Below, in pieces: positions 8,894 to 16,877 of a DNA stretch of 34,438 bases. Positions within the stretch are counted from its first letter, which is position 1; every line of letters starts with the position of its first letter. Position numbers and translations under genes: made by a program. Source of the stretch: Flavobacteriales bacterium (GTDB taxonomy: Bacteria > Bacteroidota > Bacteroidia > Flavobacteriales_C > GCA-002722245); NCBI GenBank assembly GCA_029251005.1, contig JAQXEE010000147.1, positions 1-34,438 on the forward strand, written 5' to 3'. Under the pieces are notes generated by a model. It was not told the DNA's origin. It ran no database searches and saw only the letters and a list, made by a program, of their open reading frames with translations.

Positions 8894-9850
8894 CTATGCG
8901 ATATTAGAATTTTGATAATCATAGGACTTTATTTCATCAATAATGGTTTCTACCATTAATTGTAAATTATAAGAGTGGGACCAATTCCAGTCTTTCTTTG
9001 CTTCCTCGTCATTAATATATCTTGGCCATGAATCCGCAATAGCTTGCCGATGATCGGGCGCATAATTAATCACAAATTCAGGGATTATTTTTTTGATTTC
9101 AGCTGAAATCATTTGGGGACTAAAACTAAAACCAGCTAAATTATAACTAGTTCTTATTTTGATGTTTTTTGTTGGAGCCTGCATAATATTAACTGTTGCT
9201 TTTATAGCATCTTCTATATAAATCATTGGTAATATAGTGTCAGCAGATAGAAAACAAGAAAATTTGCCTGAACCTAGAGCCGAATGGAATATTTCTACAG
9301 CATAATCGGTTGTTCCCCCTCCAATATTTAATTGTGGACCAATTATACCGGGGTATCGTATAGATCGTACATCAACGGCAAATTTATGAAAGTAATAATT
9401 ACAAAGGTTTTCTCCGGCTGCTTTGCTCACTCCATACATAGTAGTAGGAGTAAGGACTTGGGTTTGTTTCGCAATTTTGTTTTTTATTTCGCCTCCAAAA
9501 ACAGCAATAGAACTTGGGAAAAAGAGTTTACTGACTTTTTCATCTCTACAAATATTTAAAATATTTAGAAGTCCATTAATATTGGTTTTCCAAGCTCTTT
9601 CGATATCGTTTTCTCCAGCACTTGATAAAATTGCTGCAAGATGATATATTTCAGTGACTTCATGTCGGCGTACGACACCTAATATTGATTGATAATCTAA
9701 AACATTTACTTGTTCATAGATTCTAAACTCGTTTGCGCTTAATTTAATATCTGATGCGATCACCTTAGCTTTTTGGTGCAACACAAGGTGATTGTATATT
9801 TGACTACCTACTTGTCCGCAACAACCTGTTATTAAGATAACTTTCTTCAT
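8894..9850 (-). CDS. tdh: L-threonine 3-dehydrogenase, SDR/epimerase type
   Basis: Oxidises L-threonine to 2-amino-3-ketobutyrate with NAD, feeding the adjacent Kbl. It belongs to the UDP-galactose-epimerase-like short-chain form known from Flavobacterium, not the zinc-dependent form of E. coli. Visible features: the Rossmann loop GCCGQVG at 9-15, Ser114 in PSSIAVFG, the YxxxK pair Tyr139/Lys143, the family block RSIRYPGIIGP, GGGTTDYAVEI, and a C-terminal ADSWPRYINDEEAKKDWNW. I chose the ATG at 9850 (318 residues): an upstream ATG at 9889 would add 13 residues before the Rossmann strand MKKVILITG, with no support. The 189-base gap to the hexosaminidase gene suggests its own promoter, though no exact -7 box was found. 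Confidence 0.93.
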   Translation of the reverse strand: MKKVILITGCCGQVGSQIYNHLVLHQKAKVIASDIKLSANEFRIYEQVNVLDYQSILGVVRRHEVTEIYHLAAILSSAGENDIERAWKTNINGLLNILNICRDEKVSKLFFPSSIAVFGGEIKNKIAKQTQVLTPTTMYGVSKAAGENLCNYYFHKFAVDVRSIRYPGIIGPQLNIGGGTTDYAVEIFHSALGSGKFSCFLSADTILPMIYIEDAIKATVNIMQAPTKNIKIRTSYNLAGFSFSPQMISAEIKKIIPEFVINYAPDHRQAIADSWPRYINDEEAKKDWNWSHSYNLQLMVETIIDEIKSYDYQNSNIA

Positions 9851-10039
9851 TATTAATTTTTTAAGGTTAACAATGTGCCTGATTACCAAACTGATATTAA
9901 TAAGTTTGTATCTATACTAACGGATAAAACATGAAAAATGTTATTAATTATTACTTAAGATTAAACCTTTTCTTGTGTGTTTTAAAGGTTAAAAAAAGTA
10001 GACTTTGATTATTAAGGTCTTCTTAAAATTGTGAGTTGT

Positions 10040-12019
10040 TTAATTAAAAAGACGCTTCATAGTCTGAATGGGAGCAAACTTAACATCAAGCTTAAAATTC
10101 TCAATTTCTAACATCAAAACCTGTGCTCTATCCTTATCTAATTCTTTTAATTCACTTGGGCTATTTACTGATCTCCAAGCTAACTCACAAAGCTCTTGCA
10201 CTTTTAAAGCAAGTAGTTTTGCTTCCATTAATCCTTGTGATTGATTGCCAACCTTTACGAATTGCTCAGCAGCTTTAATCCAGGTTGCTAAAGTTGTTTT
10301 AATTTCATCCCTATTTTTACAGATTCCAGTTTTACAGTTTTGACTAACCAAAGTTTCAAAATCGTTTGCTCTAAAACTCTCAGTATAACAAGCATCTACT
10401 AGGCGATTAAGTGGATAGTGTGTAGTGTATTTCAAGAACCGATGTCTTTCATATCCTTTTAACGGTTCTAATAATTGAACGAAAGGTTGAAATTTATTAA
10501 CATCAGACTGATTCGATAATTGTTTTAGTAAAATAGTTTGATTAGTAAGGTGAATTAAGCCATGTTCTTCCAGTTGATTTGAAATCGCACCAACTTTATT
10601 GTAAAAAGCATTTGTATTACAATTCTCATTCGAACTCCATAATCTTTCAGCAACAGCAAGCGTAGCAGGCCAAATACGGGAGTCGATTGTTTTTTCGTTT
10701 ACCAACTCGCTCCACATTGTGGCCTCGCCACCATAAATTAATTCCTTCTCAGTTTGAGTTAAATCAGCATTTAGAGGTAAAGGATTGTTTTCATAGTAAA
10801 CCTTTAAGTCGTTTGCCATATCCAAATAGTAACCGTTAGAAAGTAAACCAGCATATCCTTTTTTAGCAAAAGAATAAAGTGACTCTTTACCTCTCCATGA
10901 TTGAATAGCAACAGATAAAGGAAGACTTTCTTCAAAAACCTCATCCCATCCAATCATTTTTTTACCATGTTTGGTTAGTATATCCAAAACTCTTGTATTG
11001 AAATAAGCTTGCAATTCACTATTAGAAGTGTAACTGTTTTTGTCTTTAAATTTTTGTATTTTCTTATTGTTATCCCAATCTATTCCTTTATTCTCATCAC
11101 CACCAATATGTATATATTCATCAGGGAAAATAAGTGCCATTTCACCTAAAAATTCATCTAAAAAAGAGTAAGTTGATTCTTTGGCAGGATTTAAAGAAGG
11201 GTTGAAAATACCGTAATTTTTTTCAATTTGGTAATCTGCATTAGCCGAACTTAATTCTGGATACCCAACCAACCAACTTGTAGTATGTCCTGGAATATCA
11301 AATTCAGGAATTACACGAATTCCTCTTTCTTTAGCGTATTTTACGATACCTTTCATTTCTTCTTGCGTGAAGTAGTTCCCGTTACTGCCCAATTCATGTA
11401 ATTTCGGGAATTTCTTAGATTCAATTCTAAATCCTTGGTCTTCGGTTAAATGCATGTGTAGTACATTCATTTTAACAGCAGCCATTGCATCGATATTTCT
11501 TTTAATTACATGAGTAGGAATCCAATGACGACAAACATCTATCAACAAACCTCTCCAAGGAAATCGAGGACTATCTGAAATCATACAGCTTTTAACATAG
11601 GCAGTTTTGCCTGTTCTTTGTATTAACTGTAAAAGTGTTTCTAACCCACGATAAGCTCCAATATTGTTATTAGCAGTAATGATAATTTTGTTTTGATTAA
11701 CCTCTAATTTATAGCTTTCATCGCTTCCTAACTTAATCGTATCAACGAAGGTTTCTGTTTGAATTAAAATTTCATGAGCGCTTAATGTATCCTGTAGTTG
11801 CGTTGTATTTAAGAAAACACCCGATCTGTTTTGGAATCTTTGAACAAAACGTTGCACGTACTTATTTAACTCAGGAGAGGAGAGGCTTAATCTTATAAGT
11901 GTGTTTTTTGAAATAGTAAACGCTCCTTTCGAAGTATTAATTGATTTAGGTTGAGGAAGTAAATCTTGAGCTTTTGTTGTACTTACTATAATTGCAAGTA
12001 AAAAAAATATTTTTTTCAT
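10040..12019 (-). CDS. Family 20 beta-N-acetylhexosaminidase, exported
   Basis: Releases terminal GlcNAc (or GalNAc) from chito-oligosaccharides or glycans by substrate-assisted catalysis. The 659-residue product has a signal peptide (MKKIFFLLAIIVSTTKAQ), a GH20b-type N-terminal domain (about 20-150), the catalytic barrel from about 153 (FPWRGLLIDVCRHW), HMHLTEDQGFRIE at 188-200, IPEFDIPGHT at 237-246, and the catalytic Asp308-Glu309 pair in HIGGDE. There is no T9SS sorting tail, so it is probably periplasmic. It starts five bases after the stop of the last metal permease gene, so it is the last gene of the tro operon, an odd partner for metal uptake. With the chitinase at 27305-29323 it could complete chitin breakdown to GlcNAc, though the two genes are 15 kb apart. 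Confidence 0.95.
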   Translation of the reverse strand: MKKIFFLLAIIVSTTKAQDLLPQPKSINTSKGAFTISKNTLIRLSLSSPELNKYVQRFVQRFQNRSGVFLNTTQLQDTLSAHEILIQTETFVDTIKLGSDESYKLEVNQNKIIITANNNIGAYRGLETLLQLIQRTGKTAYVKSCMISDSPRFPWRGLLIDVCRHWIPTHVIKRNIDAMAAVKMNVLHMHLTEDQGFRIESKKFPKLHELGSNGNYFTQEEMKGIVKYAKERGIRVIPEFDIPGHTTSWLVGYPELSSANADYQIEKNYGIFNPSLNPAKESTYSFLDEFLGEMALIFPDEYIHIGGDENKGIDWDNNKKIQKFKDKNSYTSNSELQAYFNTRVLDILTKHGKKMIGWDEVFEESLPLSVAIQSWRGKESLYSFAKKGYAGLLSNGYYLDMANDLKVYYENNPLPLNADLTQTEKELIYGGEATMWSELVNEKTIDSRIWPATLAVAERLWSSNENCNTNAFYNKVGAISNQLEEHGLIHLTNQTILLKQLSNQSDVNKFQPFVQLLEPLKGYERHRFLKYTTHYPLNRLVDACYTESFRANDFETLVSQNCKTGICKNRDEIKTTLATWIKAAEQFVKVGNQSQGLMEAKLLALKVQELCELAWRSVNSPSELKELDKDRAQVLMLEIENFKLDVKFAPIQTMKRLFN

Positions 12020-12024
12020 ATGTA

Positions 12025-12870
12025 TTAGGCTTTTACCTCTAATTTATTAGGTAGAAGAGTTTTACCAATCAAAGTTGTAATCAAAATTAATCCCATAAAA
12101 ACACCAATAGTTGGAACTGTAGGTATGTCAAAAAGAACTGCTAACAAATGTCCAGAGATACAGCTGATTATTCCAAACAATATTGAGATAACCAAAAAGG
12201 ATTTAAGTTTTCGTGTAATTAAATTTGCAAAAGAGGCTGGTATAACGAGCAGACCGATAACCATAATAGCACCAACACTATCAAAGCTATATACAGTTGA
12301 AATACTTGTTAAACCTAACAATAAGTAACTCCAAAAGGGAATTGAAATCCCTAATGTTTGGGCGAAACCCTTATCAAAACTTGTAATCTTAAAGCCTTTA
12401 AGTCCAAAACTAACAATGATCAAATTGATGATTGTAATGATGATTAAGTTAAACGTAGGAGTTGGAACTCCAACTGTTTTATCTACTAATGGAGTGGTGT
12501 TAATGTCTCCAAACAAAACACAATCAACATCAATATCAGCATTTTTGGCTTTTGAAGTAATTAAGATAATACCTACAGCAAATAGTAAAGTGTAGATAAT
12601 TCCAATAGAACTGTCTTTTCCAAAACCACCTACACGGTTTAACCAATCAATTAATAAAATAGCAAAAATTCCAAATCCACTAGCTCCTAAAAGCATCCAA
12701 AATGAGTTGATTTCTCCAGATATTAAAAAAGCGATTACAATACCAGGAAGAACAGCATGAGACAAAGCATCACCAATTAAGCTTAGTTTTTTTAACACTA
12801 AAAAGCTCCCCAATAAACTACTGTTTATGGCAATGATACAAGCGGTTAATATAATCCAGAAATCAAACAT
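12025..12870 (-). CDS. troD: Mn/Zn ABC transporter permease, ABC-3 family
   Basis: Integral inner-membrane subunit of the metal importer encoded by the four preceding genes. The 281-residue length and the long run of hydrophobic helices are normal for the ABC-3 (ZnuB/TroC/TroD) family. Family blocks seen are SLLGSFLVLKKLSLIGDALSHAVLPGI near the N-terminus and the GAIMVIGLLVIPASFANL block near residue 205-222. The start ATG overlaps the previous stop in a TAATG, a translational coupling signal. Symbol assigned by operon order and similarity to the TroABCD type; Mn versus Zn preference cannot be read from this subunit. Confidence 0.88.
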   Translation of the reverse strand: MFDFWIILTACIIAINSSLLGSFLVLKKLSLIGDALSHAVLPGIVIAFLISGEINSFWMLLGASGFGIFAILLIDWLNRVGGFGKDSSIGIIYTLLFAVGIILITSKAKNADIDVDCVLFGDINTTPLVDKTVGVPTPTFNLIIITIINLIIVSFGLKGFKITSFDKGFAQTLGISIPFWSYLLLGLTSISTVYSFDSVGAIMVIGLLVIPASFANLITRKLKSFLVISILFGIISCISGHLLAVLFDIPTVPTIGVFMGLILITTLIGKTLLPNKLEVKA

Positions 12871-14168
12871 TAGTCTTCGTAGGGTATATTTTGTTGATGA
12901 GGGTCATTTACTGGTTTACCCATTAATTTTAATAATTCAGCTTCTAATTGAGGCGTCATTATATGTTCAATCGTTTCAGCACTTTCGTGCACATGGTCAC
13001 TTTGTATTTGCATAAATTTTTGCATGTACAATTCCCATAATCTGTGAATTCTAATAATTCGCTTTGCTTCAGAAATGCCTTTTTCTGTAAGCATCCATAA
13101 ACTACCAGCTTTAATAGCTAGACCTTTTGTTTTTAACAAGCGTAAACCTGTTTTTAATTCATTTAAGGGAGTGAATCGGTAATTTAAAATCTCTTCAATC
13201 GTTCGGGCTTTGGTTGTTTCGGCTTCTTTCTCTCCAATTTTATACAAGTTCTTTAAAACGTTATCGGATAACATTTTCTTGGTGTTTTTTGAAGCTTTAA
13301 TGTGTTTAGTGAACAGTCCTTTAGGGGAAAAGAAAGCAGAGAAAATAGCGATACTTGATAAAGAAACAATGATCCAAGGTCCTGTAGGCATATCAGGTGA
13401 TAGGTAGGAGATGAAAACTCCAGCAATGCTACTAAGTGTGGCAAATAGCCCTGAAATTAAAATAGACTTTTTGAAATTTTTAGTCCAGAAAAAAGCGGAT
13501 GATGCAGGTGTAATAATTAAAGCACTCATTAAAATAATCCCAACAGTTTGAATTCCAATGGCGGTTGATATAATAATTAATCCTGAAATTAACCCTTGAA
13601 TAAATTGTCGATTTAACCCAATGGTTTTTGAGAATTCAGGATCAAACAATGCTATTTTAAAATGTTGGTAGAAGAGGGGGATAATTGTTAAGACTAAGGC
13701 ACTCATTGTCCCAAATACGTATAAATCATTACGAACGATTGTGGCCGCTTTTCCAAATAAAAAATCGGATAATCCACTTTGGTTACCATTTCCTGAATGT
13801 TGTATAATGTTTAAAAAAATAACTCCAACACTAAACATCACCGATAGCGTAATAGCAATGGCCGCATCTTTTTTAATTCGGGAAGTTTTGGAAATCCAAT
13901 CAACTAAATAAACCGCTATGATTCCAGCTATGATTCCACCTGATATTAAGTACACAGGACTTTTAACGCCTGAAAGCATAAAACCAATACAAATCCCAGG
14001 AAGGATAGAGTGGGAAACAGCATCAACAATCAAAGCTTTTTTATTTAAAACGACTAATACACCAACAATACCGCAAGTGAATCCAAGCATGATGGTCCCG
14101 AACAGTACATTTGTAATGTTGGTGTCCTGAAAGGAAAAAAAGTATATAAGGTCTTTCCAAAAATCCAT
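12870..14168 (-). CDS. troC: Mn/Zn ABC transporter permease fused to a DtxR-like metal-sensor domain
   Basis: Residues 1-285 are a normal ABC-3 permease (helices, LNKKALIVDAVSHSILPGI, MSALIITPASSAFFW). Residues about 300-432 are an extra cytosolic domain that aligns with DtxR/MntR repressors: a winged helix (about 305-370, ending MLTEKGISEAKRII) and the metal-binding dimerisation domain. Positions equal to DtxR His79, Glu83, His98, Cys102, Glu105 and His106 are His375, Glu379, His394, Glu398, Glu401 and His402; Glu at the Cys102 position is as in MntR. The N-terminal ligand (DtxR Met10, MntR Asp8) appears to be Asn. The segment resembles the stand-alone regulator of the same operon (HRLWE...NDPH...IP) but lacks its FeoA-like end. 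ATG overlaps the ATPase stop in TAATG. The domain may gate transport when metal is plentiful; that is inference. Confidence 0.9.
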   Translation of the reverse strand: MDFWKDLIYFFSFQDTNITNVLFGTIMLGFTCGIVGVLVVLNKKALIVDAVSHSILPGICIGFMLSGVKSPVYLISGGIIAGIIAVYLVDWISKTSRIKKDAAIAITLSVMFSVGVIFLNIIQHSGNGNQSGLSDFLFGKAATIVRNDLYVFGTMSALVLTIIPLFYQHFKIALFDPEFSKTIGLNRQFIQGLISGLIIISTAIGIQTVGIILMSALIITPASSAFFWTKNFKKSILISGLFATLSSIAGVFISYLSPDMPTGPWIIVSLSSIAIFSAFFSPKGLFTKHIKASKNTKKMLSDNVLKNLYKIGEKEAETTKARTIEEILNYRFTPLNELKTGLRLLKTKGLAIKAGSLWMLTEKGISEAKRIIRIHRLWELYMQKFMQIQSDHVHESAETIEHIMTPQLEAELLKLMGKPVNDPHQQNIPYED

Positions 14169-14956
14169 TATGATTCTCTAATTGGAAATTGTTTTTCTTT
14201 ATAAATCTGACCAATTTGCTCTAGCATACTTAAGTTTCCACCATAAGTGTTTTGCAATATTTCGGTTGTAAAAACTTCGCTTAGGGGGCCACTGGCAACA
14301 ATTCTGGTATTTAAAAAGATCATCCAGTCAAAGTAATCCATTGCCGATTGTAAATCATGATGGACAACAAAGATTGTTTTTCCATCTTCTTGTAACTGCA
14401 ACAATATATCTACAATTGCCTTTTCGCTGGCCATATCAACACCAGAAAATGGTTCATCCATAAAGTATATTTCCGCTTCTTGTGCTAGTGCACGTGCAAT
14501 AAATACCCGTTGCTGTTGGCCTCCGGATAATTCTGAAATATGTCGATCAGCAAAATCTAACATTTTCACTTTTTTTAAAGCTTCAACTGCAATTTGCTTG
14601 TCTTCTCTATTTAAACGTTTGAACAAACTCTTTTTTCCATAGCGTCCCATTTCAACTACATCTAAAACAGTAGTAGGGAAATCCCAGTCTACGGATTCTT
14701 TTTGTGGAACATACGCTACTTTATGACGAACTTGTTTAAGGTTTTCATTTAATATTTTAGAAAACCCACTAGCAATTGGGATTAAACCCATAATGGCTTT
14801 AAGTAAAGTGGATTTACCCGCACCGTTAGGCCCAACAATTCCAACCATTTTGCCCTTAGGGATACTAAAATCAGCATTCCATAAAACAGGCTTATTGTCA
14901 TAAGCAACAGTTAAATCATGAACTTCAACAATCGGGTTTTTAACTTGCTTAATCAT
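14168..14956 (-). CDS. troB: Mn/Zn ABC transporter ATP-binding protein
   Basis: ATPase that powers the TroA-dependent metal importer from the cytoplasmic face of the inner membrane. The 262-residue protein has Walker A GPNGAGKST at 42-50, Q-loop YVPQKE at 81-86, the ABC signature LSGGQQQR at 142-149, Walker B IYFMDEP at 162-168 and a switch histidine in VVHHD (196-200). These are all intact. The pattern, including the VDWDFPTTV segment after the Q-loop, is typical of the ZnuC/TroB/MntB group. Its start overlaps the end of the binding-protein gene by 8 bases and its stop overlaps the permease start, so the whole set is translated as a coupled unit. Confidence 0.93.
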   Translation of the reverse strand: MIKQVKNPIVEVHDLTVAYDNKPVLWNADFSIPKGKMVGIVGPNGAGKSTLLKAIMGLIPIASGFSKILNENLKQVRHKVAYVPQKESVDWDFPTTVLDVVEMGRYGKKSLFKRLNREDKQIAVEALKKVKMLDFADRHISELSGGQQQRVFIARALAQEAEIYFMDEPFSGVDMASEKAIVDILLQLQEDGKTIFVVHHDLQSAMDYFDWMIFLNTRIVASGPLSEVFTTEILQNTYGGNLSMLEQIGQIYKEKQFPIRES

Positions 14957-15866
14957 TCGTTAAAGCCGTTACGATTGAGTTAGTATTCATTTTAACCATT
15001 TTAATATACGTATCAGCACCACTTTTCGCATCACCTAAACCATCACTAAAAAGCATTTTACCTTTTTTCAAGTTTAGTCCTTTTGCAGAACAGCCCTCCA
15101 TGACAGAATTGATATTTTTTTCAGAAACTGAATTTTCGATAAAAATTGCAGGGATTTTTTTCGCTACAATAAAGTCGGTTAGTTCTGTAATTCCTCTAAT
15201 CGAAATATCCGATGCAGTTGAAATTCCTTGAACTCCTTTTACTTCAATATTAAAAGCTCTACCATAATATCCAAAGGCATCATGAGCAGTAATTAACACA
15301 CGAGAAGAATCGGGGATCTTCGTTACTTCTTTTTTGATGTATGCTTCAGTTTCTCCAAGTTGTTTTACGTAAACACTCGTAGCTGAATCGATATAAGCTT
15401 TGGAAGCAGGGAACTGTTTGCCAAATTGTACTCCAGCCAACTTTATCGATTCTGAAAATAGGTTGACATCATGCCAAAAATGTGGGTCGTAAGCCGTTCC
15501 GAAATCAGTAGTTGCTCTTAATCGCTCTTTAGGGACAATATTTCCTAATCCAACAACAAACTTATTTTTACCTAACTCATGTATTGCATCAACTAGGTTT
15601 GATTCAAAATGGATTCCGTTATATATAATACCATCGGCATTCATTAAATTTTTCAACTCTGAACTTTTACTCTTATAAGTGTGCGGATCAACTCCAGGTC
15701 CCATTAATGCTTTTACTTCAAAATATGCAGGGAGAATGTTTTGCATTGCATCAGCTATCACGCCAGTGGTACAAATTATTTGTGTTTTGTTTGATTCCGC
15801 AGCTTCTCCGCAACTTGATAAGATTGAGGTGAATAAAACAAGGGATAATGCATTAATAATTTTCAT
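14949..15866 (-). CDS. troA: TroA-like Mn/Zn-binding lipoprotein of the ABC importer
   Basis: Captures divalent metal in the periplasm and delivers it to the TroBCD importer. With the ATG at 15866 (305 residues) the signal peptide ends in a lipobox LSSC with Cys19, so it is an anchored lipoprotein. Four expected ligands are present: His62 (GVDPHTY), His129 (DPHFWHD), His195 (TAHDAFGYYGR) and Asp275 (FSDGLGD). The His3-Asp set and the block VKGVQGISTASD match the TroA cluster A-I proteins. There is no long His-rich loop of the ZnuA type, which argues mildly for manganese or mixed use. An upstream ATG at 15887 exists, but the chosen start lies one base after the regulator stop and begins a cleaner signal peptide. 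Confidence 0.92.
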   Translation of the reverse strand: MKIINALSLVLFTSILSSCGEAAESNKTQIICTTGVIADAMQNILPAYFEVKALMGPGVDPHTYKSKSSELKNLMNADGIIYNGIHFESNLVDAIHELGKNKFVVGLGNIVPKERLRATTDFGTAYDPHFWHDVNLFSESIKLAGVQFGKQFPASKAYIDSATSVYVKQLGETEAYIKKEVTKIPDSSRVLITAHDAFGYYGRAFNIEVKGVQGISTASDISIRGITELTDFIVAKKIPAIFIENSVSEKNINSVMEGCSAKGLNLKKGKMLFSDGLGDAKSGADTYIKMVKMNTNSIVTALTND

Positions 15867-15867
15867 A

Positions 15868-16530
15868 CTAATTATCTTTTGAAACATTTAAATTTTTTGA
15901 TACTAAATCCGAAAATGTTAATTCTGTTTTATTATTAATTTTTACTTGTATAGATTTGTCAAATTTAAAAAAGTCTAAAACCTCAATTTCAGATCCTAAT
16001 TTCAGATTAATTCCATCTAGGTATCTTAGGAAATCCTTAGAATCTTCTGATACACCTGTAAGGATAGCTTCTTCACCAATTTTAAGTTCGTTTAGTTTGA
16101 ATATTTTAAGTTTTGGGAAAACACCATTTTTATCGGGAATAGGGTCGCCGTGTGGATCGTTTTTAGGATAGCCTAAATACTCATCCAATTTATCTATTAG
16201 TTTTGGAGAACGAATATGCTCAAGTTGTTCTGCGATTTCATGAATTTCATCCCAGCCAAACTCCATTTTTTCCACTAAAAACACTTCCCAAAGCCGATGC
16301 TTTCTAATTACCATAAGTGCAATGTTCTCGCCTTCTTTTGTGAGTGTAGTGCCTTGGTATTTTATGTAGTTAACTAAATTTTTGTCTGATAGTTTTTTAA
16401 CCATATCAGTTACGGATGAAGCTTTGGTAGACAATTCTTCTGAAATTGAATTGGTGGAAACACCTACTTTATCTTTGCCACTTAATTTAAAAATTGCCTT
16501 TAAATAATCCTCAGTTGTGCTTGTTTGCAT
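15868..16530 (-). CDS. troR: DtxR/MntR-family metal-dependent repressor
   Basis: Likely senses Mn (or Fe/Zn) and represses its own operon. The 220-residue protein has an N-terminal winged helix, a metal-binding dimerisation domain, and a C-terminal FeoA-like SH3 domain (about 140-215). Metal-site residues are Asp8 (TTEDYL), His78, Glu82, His97, Glu101, Glu104 and His105. Asp at position 8 and Glu rather than Cys or Met at 101 are the manganese-type pattern of MntR; the residue matching B. subtilis MntR Glu11 is Lys, so the site is not identical. I chose the ATG at 16530: a TTG six codons upstream lies inside the -7 promoter box and so cannot be translated from that promoter. First gene of the operon. 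Confidence 0.9.
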   Translation of the reverse strand: MQTSTTEDYLKAIFKLSGKDKVGVSTNSISEELSTKASSVTDMVKKLSDKNLVNYIKYQGTTLTKEGENIALMVIRKHRLWEVFLVEKMEFGWDEIHEIAEQLEHIRSPKLIDKLDEYLGYPKNDPHGDPIPDKNGVFPKLKIFKLNELKIGEEAILTGVSEDSKDFLRYLDGINLKLGSEIEVLDFFKFDKSIQVKINNKTELTFSDLVSKNLNVSKDN

Positions 16531-16538
16531 TTTGGGAA

Positions 16539-16557
16539 GTTTTAGCAAAGATAAAAC
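16539..16557. promoter_or_regulatory. Candidate TroR operator, 19-bp inverted repeat
   Basis: GTTTTA, seven bases, TAAAAC: a perfect 6+6 inverted repeat with one more pair inside (C16546/G16550), so 7 of 9 half-site positions match. Its 19-bp length is that of classic DtxR-family operators. It completely covers the -7 box, so a bound repressor would block transcription. The sequence itself is not a DtxR or MntR consensus. Confidence 0.5.
16546..16553 (-). promoter_or_regulatory. -7 box of the tro operon promoter
   Basis: On the minus strand this reads TATCTTTG, an exact TAnnTTTG match, ending 15 bases before the troR ATG. No clear TTG -33 element is found at the normal spacing, as is common for regulated promoters. 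Its position decides the troR start codon. Confidence 0.65.
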
Positions 16558-16596
16558 AATTTTAGGGTTGTCTAAATACCTAGTTTGGGGGAGTCT

Positions 16597-16617
16597 AAAA
16601 AAAGATTGATCAATCTT
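16597..16617 (-). terminator. Candidate terminator downstream of the 565-residue lipoprotein gene
   Basis: A perfect 16-base palindrome AAGATTGATCAATCTT (16602-16617) runs directly into a T7 tract on the minus strand. This gives a 6-bp stem with a GATC loop, the form of a weak intrinsic terminator. It lies about 260 bases after the lipoprotein stop and 44 bases before the tro -7 box, so it would insulate the tro operon. A protein-binding palindrome is the alternative. Confidence 0.45.
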
Positions 16618-16877
16618 GTATAGATTGTTGGAATTTCATTACAGGAAAATGGTCAAGAAATGAAAATTACTTATCAGTCTTTCCAGTTAGTAAATGGAGG
16701 GTGATTAAAAATGATAAAAAGTTGAGCGTTAAATTTTAACCGCTCGCAAATGAAAGATCTATAGAACACCAGACTTTTAATAAGAAGACTTTATGACATA
16801 AAACTCTGAAACAGATTTTTTGTCAAGGCTTCAAAATGAACGTTACTGTTAATTGATTTGATATAAACAACTTTTAA

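Noticed and set aside
9851-9889. Upstream ATG for the threonine dehydrogenase
   Set aside because: It adds 13 residues before the Rossmann strand, with no match to the family.
9963-9995. AACCTTT/AAAGGTT inverted repeat as terminator of the hexosaminidase gene
   Set aside because: The loop is long and no T-run follows on the minus strand.
16531-16548. TTG start adding six residues to TroR
   Set aside because: The TTG lies inside the exact -7 box TATCTTTG, so it would not be in the transcript, and Asp8 falls at the MntR position only with the ATG at 16530.
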